Source: Candidatus Cybelea tumulisoli (GTDB lineage Bacteria; Vulcanimicrobiota; Vulcanimicrobiia; Vulcanimicrobiales; Vulcanimicrobiaceae). Taken from it: a DNA stretch of 36,278 nucleotides. The notes beneath the pieces are model-generated. The model saw only the letters and a program-made list of their open reading frames with translations, made no database searches and had not been told where the DNA came from. The position numbers and the translations under genes were made by a program. Positions 19,202 through 25,212 of this stretch are shown here, piece by piece (within the stretch, counting starts at the first letter, position 1; every line of letters begins with the position of its first letter). The stretch lies in contig PMTY01000041.1 of assembly GCA_003167155.1 (NCBI GenBank), positions 1-36,278 on the forward strand. Reading direction: 5' to 3'.

Positions 19202-21075
19202 TAGCCTCCGTTCATGTCGAGAAAGAGTTCGGTCGCAAGGGCGAGGATAAAGCCCGCGCACATCGTCGCCGTTACGGAGACGGTCAAACCGGTGCGGCGC
19301 AGCACGCTCCACAGCTCGCCGATGACGAAGACGAGCGCGCCGATCGCGATGGCTAGAAAGAGCACGGACAGCGTCGGCGAGTAGAAGCTGTAACCGATAA
19401 TGGTTCCGAGGAAGGTGGGCCCGCCCGCGATCAAGCCCGCTAAACCGATTTGCGCCCACGACGGAACGACTCGCCCGACCAGCGGTGCCGCGACTCCGAA
19501 GCCTTCCGTCGCGTTGTGCAGGCCGAAGCCGACGATTAGCGCCAACGCGACCGCCGTCGCTCCCGATGCCGCCGACGCGCCGATGGCCAAGCCTTCACCG
19601 AAGTTGTGAGCGCCGATTCCGATGGCGATGATCGCCGCGAGGACGATTGGATTCTCCGCATGCGCCGCGGCTTGTCGCGTGAAATGGGTAGCCGCGCTGC
19701 CCAAGCCGACCAAGCCAATCGCCAGGCCAACGACAAAGACCGCCATAAGGGCTGCGGGGAACGGCCCGGCGCCGGCGTGCCACGCGTTGAGGCCCGAAGA
19801 GATCGGCGCGATGGCGTTCTGCGCGATTTCGACGACGAGGTAGAGCAGAATCCCGATCGCGAGTGCGTTGAGGAGCGCGATGGTCTGCGCGGAAAGGCGT
19901 CGCGCGCGGGCGATCGGCAGCCCGAGGAAAATCGTGAATCCAGCGATGGCGCCGAGCAGCACGGTCCACCAAAAGCTCAGGGCATGGCCGGCGGCGCCGC
20001 CGACTGGTTTCATCGCGCGGTACATTGAGAGCAACGTGTTGGGCGTACCGGCATAATGAATCGCGGTGATCAGACCCGCGGGCATCCCGTTTGCGTCCTC
20101 GATATGATCCATGACGTGGCAATGAATGAGCCAGGTGCCTGGCCTCGCGTCGGCCCGAACGACGACGTCGACGCGTTGCCCCGGGGCCACCAGCACCGTA
20201 TCTTCGACGTCACGATAGTCGAGCGGCTCGGCGTCGCGCGCGATGATTTGCTGGTAATGCCCGTGCGTGTGCATGGTGTGGAACTCTTCGCCGGAGATAT
20301 TGATCCAGCGGATTCTAAAGCGCTCGCCGGCGCGAACCTCGAGTGCGCGCGTCGCTGGATACTCTTTACCGTTAAGCGTGAAGTGATTTTCGGCAGCGCT
20401 TTGAATTTGCCAGGACGAGATCACCTCGAGGAAATCGTGAGCCAAGCCGCGTTCGACCGGAAGCGGTTGCGACGGCTCGACGATAATCGCGCCGTACAAT
20501 CCGGAATCCAGCATCGCTTCGTCGTCGTGGCTGTGATAGATGAACGTGCCGGGTTGGTCGGCAACGAAGCGGTAGACAAAGTGACCCCCCTGCGGAACGA
20601 GCGGCTGCGAGATGCCGCCGACCCCGTCCATCGATACCGGAATGTCGTGCACTCCGTGCAGATGGATTGAGTCGGGCATCGCGCCGGCGTTCGTATAGTC
20701 GATAACCAGCGTGTCACCCTGATTTACGACGAGCGCCGGCCCGGGAACGACGCCGTTATAGGTGTTCGCCATAACGGTCAAGCCCGGCGCAAGGGTCCAC
20801 GGCGCGGAGCGCTCGACGATGTGAAAGAGCCTTGTGCGTCTCTGCTTTAGCGGGATGGCCTGATAGGCTCCATCCGATCGCCGGAACGTGGCCGACTCGC
20901 CCGGCGCCGGGGTCGCTTGCGGAATCGGCCCCGCGATCGGCTGCAAGCCCAGGGAGGTCGAGTTTGGCGAGACCGGTTCGTCGGCGTCGGCGAAAACCGC
21001 GACCGGCATCGCTACCGATATCAGCAGAAGGAATGCCGCGGCCCCCACGACCAGCCGAGTAAACACGATTTTCAT
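19201..21075 (-). CDS. multicopper oxidase fused to a ZIP-family metal permease
   Basis: One uninterrupted 624-residue frame. Residues 1-30 are a signal/anchor. Residues about 65-345 form a two-domain-sized multicopper oxidase with all four copper motifs: HLHG (138-141), HSH (181-183), HTHGH (269-273) and HCHVMDH followed by GM (318-324, 330-331), the last giving type 1 and trinuclear ligands. Residues about 365-624 are eight hydrophobic helices with the two ZIP transporter signatures HNFGEG (His490, Glu494) and HNATEG (His520, Glu524), the metal path of TM4 and TM5. The oxidase faces outside the membrane and could oxidise Fe(II), Mn(II) or Cu(I) beside the permease, as Fet3-Ftr1 does in yeast (analogy). 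Substrate unknown. It is coupled to dacB. Confidence 0.92.
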   Translation of the reverse strand: MKIVFTRLVVGAAAFLLLISVAMPVAVFADADEPVSPNSTSLGLQPIAGPIPQATPAPGESATFRRSDGAYQAIPLKQRRTRLFHIVERSAPWTLAPGLTVMANTYNGVVPGPALVVNQGDTLVIDYTNAGAMPDSIHLHGVHDIPVSMDGVGGISQPLVPQGGHFVYRFVADQPGTFIYHSHDDEAMLDSGLYGAIIVEPSQPLPVERGLAHDFLEVISSWQIQSAAENHFTLNGKEYPATRALEVRAGERFRIRWINISGEEFHTMHTHGHYQQIIARDAEPLDYRDVEDTVLVAPGQRVDVVVRADARPGTWLIHCHVMDHIEDANGMPAGLITAIHYAGTPNTLLSMYRAMKPVGGAAGHALSFWWTVLLGAIAGFTIFLGLPIARARRLSAQTIALLNALAIGILLYLVVEIAQNAIAPISSGLNAWHAGAGPFPAALMAVFVVGLAIGLVGLGSAATHFTRQAAAHAENPIVLAAIIAIGIGAHNFGEGLAIGASAASGATAVALALIVGFGLHNATEGFGVAAPLVGRVVPSWAQIGLAGLIAGGPTFLGTIIGYSFYSPTLSVLFLAIAIGALVFVIGELWSVLRRTGLTVSVTATMCAGFILALATELFLDMNGG

Positions 21076-21083
21076 TGTTAGGA

Positions 21084-21107
21084 GCGCCTAAGATTGCCGC
21101 TAGGCGC
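21084..21107 (-). promoter_or_regulatory. 7-bp inverted repeat in the leader of the MCO-ZIP gene
   Basis: GCGCCTA (21084-21090) and TAGGCGC (21101-21107) are perfect arms around a 10-base centre, only 8 bp upstream of the start codon of the MCO-ZIP gene. It can be an operator for a metal regulator or an mRNA hairpin that limits ribosome access; no clear Shine-Dalgarno is otherwise visible for this gene. Confidence 0.4.
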
Positions 21108-21120
21108 GCCTTTCTCCTAG

Positions 21121-21168
21121 CGAGCAGCGGGCTTTGCACAAGAACCCCCCGGCTGCACAAAAAGGTGG
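21121..21168 (+). repeat. repeat locus A: half palindrome at the left edge of the accessory block
   Basis: The first 17 bases (21121-21137, starting CGAGCAGCGGG) are identical to the centre and right arm of palindrome D (28723-28739), but the left arm is missing: the sequence upstream is the leader of the MCO-ZIP gene. A second unit, GGCTGCACAAAAAGG (21151-21165), is identical to the inverted copy in locus B (23959-23973). The locus therefore looks like a breakpoint in the palindrome centre. Confidence 0.7.
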
Positions 21169-21223
21169 ACCCTCGCTTGACTAGCTTGAGGGAGCCCGGG
21201 GCGGATTGGCGGATAGGGGCGCT

Positions 21224-21793
21224 ATGGAAGAACTACTACTCGCAGGCTTTGGGTTTGGCGGCGGCTTGATCATGGCAGCCGTACAGAAAAAATGGCCCGA
21301 GCGTTTCCCGAACTACTTTTTAGCAATCGGCATCGGTCTTTGCGTTGCAAGTCCCCTCGCGGCGGGAGTCTTCTGGGTTCTTCAGCGCCCCGAAGCCACC
21401 ACGGCGGTAGCGCCTCCGAGCGAAGCGCCCGTTCCGCCCACTAGCATTACATTCACGCAGGAGCCAGCACCACAACGCACTCCTGGCTATCCGTATGTTG
21501 TTAAGGTCGTTTTACAGACTGACCATAAGATCGACCCGTTCAATGTTTTCTTGGCGCTTACGCCCGGAGCGAAACCGGACAACAACGTGGCTGCGTTTTG
21601 GGGCGTTGCCAATGGAGCGACGGAGTCTCTGTATCCGAGATCATATCTCGCTTCAAATTCAAGCAAAACACAGTATGGGGTCCTATTGCGGTGCAACTGT
21701 ATTCCGGCCTTTGACCAGGAAACGCCCTATCAGGTTTTCTTGCAATCCAAGTCCCCGTTGACGGTACAGTCCGTCAGGGAAGGGCAGCCCTAA
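21224..21793 (+). CDS. membrane-anchored protein of unknown family (accessory)
   Basis: The 189-residue protein starts at ATG 21224. There are two N-terminal hydrophobic helices (ELLLAGFGFGGGLIMAAV and FLAIGIGLCVASPLAAGVFWVL), a Pro/Ala-rich linker (about 60-85), and a predicted beta-rich soluble C-terminal domain (YVVKVVLQTDHKIDPFNVFL, YGVLLRCNCIPAF). No family was recognised. Base composition is visibly less G+C rich than the core genes. Its last codon and TAA (21791-21793) are formed at the tip of the transposon copy that follows on the opposite strand, so the C-terminus may be truncated by that insertion. A comparable arrangement is seen at 24834. Confidence 0.6.
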   Translation: MEELLLAGFGFGGGLIMAAVQKKWPERFPNYFLAIGIGLCVASPLAAGVFWVLQRPEATTAVAPPSEAPVPPTSITFTQEPAPQRTPGYPYVVKVVLQTDHKIDPFNVFLALTPGAKPDNNVAAFWGVANGATESLYPRSYLASNSSKTQYGVLLRCNCIPAFDQETPYQVFLQSKSPLTVQSVREGQP

Positions 21794-23037
21794 GCCACCG
21801 ATTCGATGTTCCAAAACTTAGCGTCAATACCCAACTCGAAGAACGCGGAGACTAAGCAGCAGAGATTATGACAAAGAATTTTGGCAAGGACCTCGTTGAC
21901 CTGAGCGGTGTGCGTCTTAGCGCGAACGCGGGCTCCGAACTTGGCCTTGATCATGTGGAACGTCGTTTCAACGTTAGACCGCTGATGGTAGTGCGCGAGG
22001 AACTCCTCGCGATTGTGGACGAAAAACTCGTACATCTTACGCCACAACTCCCGACTCCCTTGGGAGACCCGGCTGTTGCTCCGCTTGCTCCAATACCCGC
22101 CGCCGGGGTTGTGGTGGCTCTTGAAGGGTATCAGCGGAAACGCGCCAGCGCAGGCGATGGCGTCGAGGTTGGAGTGGCTGATGTAGCCTTTGTCAGCGGC
22201 GACCGTCTTAACGTCGAACCGCTTGGTGGTCGTCTTGAGGAGCGCGGGTAGGTGCGGGCTATCGGCGGAACGCCAGCCCGTGACCTCGACGCCCGTCGCG
22301 ACGTTCGTCTTGGTTCCGATGAAGATATGCGCCTTGACCCATTGGGACTGCATCTTTTGTTTGCCGTACTTGTGGTCAAACCACCGTTCGTAAACGCAGG
22401 TCGAGAAGCCGGACGAATCGGCGGCAAAATCGGTTTCGACGGTACGGAGAGGGCGGGCGCTTTCCTCGATCAGCGCCTTGAGAATCGGCGTGACCTCTGG
22501 GTTTTCCAGCACGTTAAGGATGCTGTTAAAGTGCGGAGCCTTGTCGATATATCCGCCCTCGACGTACTGCTCCATATCGACCATCGAGCGGCGACCGCTG
22601 GCCCCGCCGTAAACCTTCATAACGGCGCAAAAGAGTTTGTCAGAGAGCGGAAGGCTCGGACGCCCGTTCTTGTGGACCGGGTTGTCGATAGCGGAGCAGA
22701 GAGCGTGGAGCAGGTTCGCGACCCGTTCCTTCTCGACGGTCTGCGCGGCGTTGTACGCGGCCCAATTCTGCCGGTACGTTACGCGCACCGTCTGCTCGAC
22801 CGTCGTCTCGCCGTTGGGCTTCACCGAATGGCGAACCGTGTATTCGATCGCGTAGAGATGCTTGCACTTGAGGCCGCGCTCCTCAAAGTCGGGACAAGTG
22901 CAGTTAGGCCGCTGCGTTCCCGGCTCGACCACATAGGTTCCGCTGCCGGATTGCGAAGGCACAATCCACAACGCACCCTTCTGCTTGATGCCTTTGGACT
23001 TGGCGAGAGCGATACCGCGCTGTTCCCTGGTTTCCAT
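21790..23037 (-). CDS. transposase, DDE type with N-terminal SWIM zinc finger
   Basis: The protein has 415 residues. The N-terminus holds a SWIM zinc finger, C46-x-C48-x9-C58-x-H60 (CTCPDFEERGLKCKH), preceded by a basic stretch. The catalytic part has Asp207 (TDFAADSSGF), Asp282 (VAADKGY) and Glu357 (HQRSNVETTFHMIKAKFG), the usual DDE spacing of DDE_Tnp_1-type enzymes. The frame is intact, so this copy may be active. A truncated near-identical C-terminus lies at 24832-25029 and a more diverged, frameshifted relative at 26275-27169. The start ATG 23037 is only six bases from a good -10 box, which implies a leaderless mRNA. Confidence 0.9.
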   Translation of the reverse strand: METREQRGIALAKSKGIKQKGALWIVPSQSGSGTYVVEPGTQRPNCTCPDFEERGLKCKHLYAIEYTVRHSVKPNGETTVEQTVRVTYRQNWAAYNAAQTVEKERVANLLHALCSAIDNPVHKNGRPSLPLSDKLFCAVMKVYGGASGRRSMVDMEQYVEGGYIDKAPHFNSILNVLENPEVTPILKALIEESARPLRTVETDFAADSSGFSTCVYERWFDHKYGKQKMQSQWVKAHIFIGTKTNVATGVEVTGWRSADSPHLPALLKTTTKRFDVKTVAADKGYISHSNLDAIACAGAFPLIPFKSHHNPGGGYWSKRSNSRVSQGSRELWRKMYEFFVHNREEFLAHYHQRSNVETTFHMIKAKFGARVRAKTHTAQVNEVLAKILCHNLCCLVSAFFELGIDAKFWNIESVA

Positions 23038-23043
23038 ACTAGT

Positions 23044-23072
23044 ATATTACTACAAGGTATAGAGCAAGTCAA
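23044..23072 (-). promoter_or_regulatory. sigma70-type promoter of the transposase gene (leaderless)
   Basis: On the minus strand TTGACT (-35, 23067-23072) and TAATAT (-10, 23044-23049) are separated by exactly 17 bases. Six bases follow before the ATG at 23037, so transcription should start at or next to the start codon. No Shine-Dalgarno is present. Confidence 0.7.
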
Positions 23073-23088
23073 CGCTTTAGGAGGTCCC

Positions 23089-23117
23089 TTGACGTATATT
23101 CTCAATGGGTATATGCT
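23089..23117 (+). promoter_or_regulatory. promoter of the zinc-ribbon gene (leaderless)
   Basis: TTGACG (-35, 23089-23094) and TATGCT (-10, 23112-23117) are 17 bases apart, and the ATG at 23124 comes six bases later. This mirrors the divergent transposase promoter and again predicts a transcript starting at the A of the ATG. Confidence 0.55.
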
Positions 23118-23123
23118 TCGCGT

Positions 23124-23258
23124 ATGCCAAAGGTTAGGATATGGGGCTACCGCTGCGAGCGGTGCAATCACGAATGGGTCCCGAGGGACAAAGATCAGGA
23201 GCCCCTGGTCTGTCCAAAGTGCAAAAGTCCCTATTGGAATACGCCTCGCAGGACGTAG
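23124..23258 (+). CDS. small zinc-ribbon protein (44 residues)
   Basis: A 44-residue protein with two CxxC knuckles: RCERCNHEWVPR (Cys11, Cys14) and LVCPKCKSPYWNTPRR (Cys30, Cys33). The CPKCKSPYWNxPR ending is a well-known small zinc-ribbon family widely found in bacteria and archaea, often beside mobile or toxin-antitoxin-type genes. Its function is unproven; single-ribbon proteins of this type may bind nucleic acid or another protein. It is divergent from the transposase, with its own 17-bp-spaced promoter and no Shine-Dalgarno. The frame after it (23277) could be a partner gene. Confidence 0.85.
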   Translation: MPKVRIWGYRCERCNHEWVPRDKDQEPLVCPKCKSPYWNTPRRT

Positions 23259-23276
23259 CCCTCTGGGGTACGCCGC

Positions 23277-23546
23277 ATGAGCGGGTTCAAGGACGCGGAG
23301 TTTAGTCTAGACGCGCTTCGCAGGGCCGAGTCGCATCCTGGATTGTCTACGGAATCCTTGGGCGACTTTCATCACGCTCTGCTTGTTGAAGGTTGTCGAG
23401 AGCGGCTTTCAGTTTGCGCTCGACTGATCGAGCAGAGGCTGGCAGAATTAGAAGCTGAGCCTCCACTATTACGCCAAGCGTCATCAGAATCAGACGATCA
23501 TTCGTTCGGCTCTGAGACTGGCCATCGAGAAGGCGATCATCCTTGA
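23277..23546 (+). CDS. hypothetical small protein, possibly frameshifted
   Basis: The 89-residue frame starts at ATG 23277, 18 bp after the zinc-ribbon stop. The first 60 residues look coding (DALRRAESHPGLSTESLGDF, RERLSVCARLIEQRLAELEAE, an amphipathic helix), while the last 25 are Ser/His/Asp rich and less convincing. In another plus frame the sequence continues as HQNQTIIRSALRLAIEKAII and on to about 23690, so a frameshift near 23460 is possible. A minus-strand frame (23347-23568) competes. No family recognised. It may be the second gene of the zinc-ribbon transcript. Confidence 0.35.
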   Translation: MSGFKDAEFSLDALRRAESHPGLSTESLGDFHHALLVEGCRERLSVCARLIEQRLAELEAEPPLLRQASSESDDHSFGSETGHREGDHP

Positions 23547-23754
23547 TCACGGGATCGGTAAAGCTCACGGTGGGTTACCCTTTCCTGGGGGTCAAAAAAA
23601 GTTGCGGGCTGGGCTACGGGGCCGCCGTGCGGCCCGTTGGAATCCGAAATTCGACGTTGGTCGTGCGAGGGCGTTTTCCTAGTAGAATAATACAAGAGAC
23701 CCAACCCCGGGAACTTGTGGGTCGCTTGTGCATAAGGAAAAACTTACGTGAGTT

Positions 23755-23994
23755 GTGCGCCATACCTCGTGGCACACAAGAGCGGAAAATAAGAGAGGAC
23801 CGGCTTTCACCGATCCCCCCGACTGCAATTATTGGTTTATTGAGACTTCAACTAGGGTCGAAAAGTATTGTGCTTATGAGGGCGACAAGGGCTGCGAGCG
23901 TCGCCTTCGCCAACTTGCGGCGCACGGTGCTCGTTTTCCACAAGACCGCCAGGAGCCCCCTTTTTGTGCAGCCCCCACCTGCCCAAAAACCCCG
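23755..23994 (+). pseudogene. Cys-rich coding remnant in the 23.55-24.04 kb gap
   Basis: The region between 23547 and 24040 has no convincing complete gene. One plus frame from GTG 23755 reads like a real protein piece: DPPDCNYWFIETSTRVEKYC, then DKGCERRLRQLAAHGARFPQ and PPFCAAPTCPK, with cysteines spaced like a zinc-binding module. It then runs into repeat locus B and continues open only as antisense-like noise over the next gene. It may be the 3'-truncated remnant of a gene cut by the repeat. No family recognised. Confidence 0.25.
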
Positions 23995-24009
23995 GTGACG
24001 ACGCCGGGG
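23956..24009. repeat. repeat locus B: short head-to-head pair plus GC hairpin
   Basis: CCTTTTTGTGCAGCC (23959-23973) is the exact reverse complement of the 15-base unit in locus A, so A and B are inverted around 2.8 kb. The following unit (CTGCCCAAAAACCCC) is in the opposite orientation and matches the CTTGCCCAAAAACCCC unit of locus C. Directly after it CCCCGG (23990-23995) and CCGGGG (24004-24009) form a GC hairpin with an 8-base loop. Confidence 0.6.
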
Positions 24010-24040
24010 AGCCTCCACGGGGTTGGCGCAAAGGACGGAC

Positions 24041-24834
24041 ATGGACAACAGGGGCATCGACACAGACCGCTCTTTACGGGGCTGGCTCTTGGCCTTATAC
24101 AACGACGTTCACAAGCAGTTGGTACGCGCCTTGACCGGCAGTACGGCGATCGCCCTCTTGTGGGTGGCGTCCACTATGGCTGGCAATGCATATCCGACGA
24201 TCACATCGGTCCTATCCAAGATTGCGATATCCTGGCTGCTCGTCGCGATTCCTGGAGTCACGCTACTCGCATATGCTGACCAACGACGCAAGCGGATTGA
24301 CATATTGACAAGAGGGAAGCCCGCATTTCGGATTAACGGACGCAGGGGCTTTGCCAGGAACGGGTCCTCAACGCATACGGACGTGGTTTTTTGGCTGGAA
24401 ATAACTAATGACGGGTCAGTCCCCGCGTCTGCGCGTAACTGGTCCGTCTGGTACGAACAAGACGGCTTGCGCCTCTACGGGGTAGATCGCTGGGCTCTTC
24501 TGGATTTGCTACGGTACGCGCCTGGGATGGTGGAACGCCCTGCGCCGTCATTGACGAAAAGCTATGCTTAACGAGGCTGGGTATGGAAACGCGATTAGTC
24601 CCCAGCGGTAAGTCCATTTCTGGTGCGCTGCAGTTTGTTCTTCCAGTCCCGTTGGACTCCATAATTCTCGACAAGGTTAAGGTGTCATGTGAAGCGTCAC
24701 ATGATGGTCCCTGCGGACTTGTTTTTACGGGCGGTTCATTCCATGGCGTTGATGATCGCGCTCACCCAGAGGGGCCGGAAATGATGGTTAATGACGTAAA
24801 TCGCGGCTTCTTCTTAAAGCATCCAAGTGGCTAG
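24041..24834 (+). pseudogene. two-TM plus beta-domain membrane protein, apparently frameshifted
   Basis: The first frame runs from ATG 24041 to TAA at 24571: two hydrophobic helices (LTGSTAIALLWVASTMAGN and ISWLLVAIPGVTLLAYA), then a soluble beta-rich part (DVVFWLEITNDGSVPASARN). A different frame (about 24583-24834) continues the same character: SISGALQFVLPVPLDSIILD, VKVSCEASHDGPCGLVF. Together they read as one protein of about 260 residues with a frameshift near 24550-24580; two separate genes are the alternative. The end at TAG 24832-24834 is formed at the tip of the transposon fragment, exactly as at 21793. No family was recognised; the layout resembles the 21224 protein although sequences do not clearly align. 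Confidence 0.5.
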
Positions 24835-25029
24835 GCAACTGATTCGATGTTCCAAAACTTAGCGTCGATACCCAACTCGAAGAAAGCAGAGACTAAACAG
24901 CAGAGATTATGACAGAGAACTTTGGCGAGAACCTCGTTGACCTGGGCCGTGTGCGTCTTAGCGCGGACGCGGGCTCCGAACTTGGCCTTAATCATGTGGA
25001 AGGTCGTCTCCACATTCGACCGCTGATGC
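24832..25029 (-). mobile_element. 3' fragment of the SWIM-DDE transposase element
   Basis: This stretch encodes the last 65 or so residues of the transposase (from HQRSNVETTF to IESVA) with only a few changes from the intact copy at 21790. It stops abruptly at about 25029, where repeat locus C begins. The catalytic Glu is inside the fragment but both Asp residues are gone, so it is dead. Confidence 0.85.
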
Positions 25030-25030
25030 G

Positions 25031-25172
25031 AGGGGGTTTTTGGGCAAGCTGGGGGTTTATGGGCAAAGCCCGAGCAGCGAGCAGCGAGCAGCGGAGCAGC
25101 GAGCAGCGGGGTTTGCCCTTTTAATCGCGCTTGCCCATAAAATCGGGCGTTTGCCTATAAAAGACGGCCCCG
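25031..25172. repeat. repeat locus C: long mosaic palindrome with five GAGCAGC heptamers
   Basis: The segment 25107-25163, reverse-complemented, matches 28668-28724 of locus D at 51 of 57 positions. The 19 bases from 25061 (GGGCAAAGCCCGAGCAGCG) also occur in D at 28713. The palindrome centre, a single GAGCAGC in A and D, is here expanded to five copies (25072, 25079, 25086, 25094, 25101). Flanking units TTTTTGGGCAAGC and TTTATGGGCAAAG are direct repeats of about 20-nt period on one side, with inverted ones on the other. Confidence 0.8.
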
Positions 25173-25212
25173 CTAATCGCGAAGCCGCCAAAAACGAGGA
25201 TCTGCGGAACCC

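Larger units (their letters stand above)
21790..23080 (-). mobile_element. insertion sequence with SWIM-domain DDE transposase (intact copy)
   Basis: The element carries one transposase gene. The left limit near 21790 is set by comparison with the partial copy at 24832, where similarity begins at the CTA of the stop codon. The right limit is uncertain: CTAAAGC read inward from 23080 resembles the left tip CTAAGC, and the promoter at 23044-23072 must be inside. No longer terminal inverted repeats or target duplication were recognised. Confidence 0.6.

Noticed and set aside
21781-23089. Sixteen-base imperfect terminal inverted repeats of the transposon
   Set aside because: The outer bases on the left are not shared with the second copy, so the apparent longer repeat is probably chance; only the CTAA(A)GC tip is retained as a possibility.
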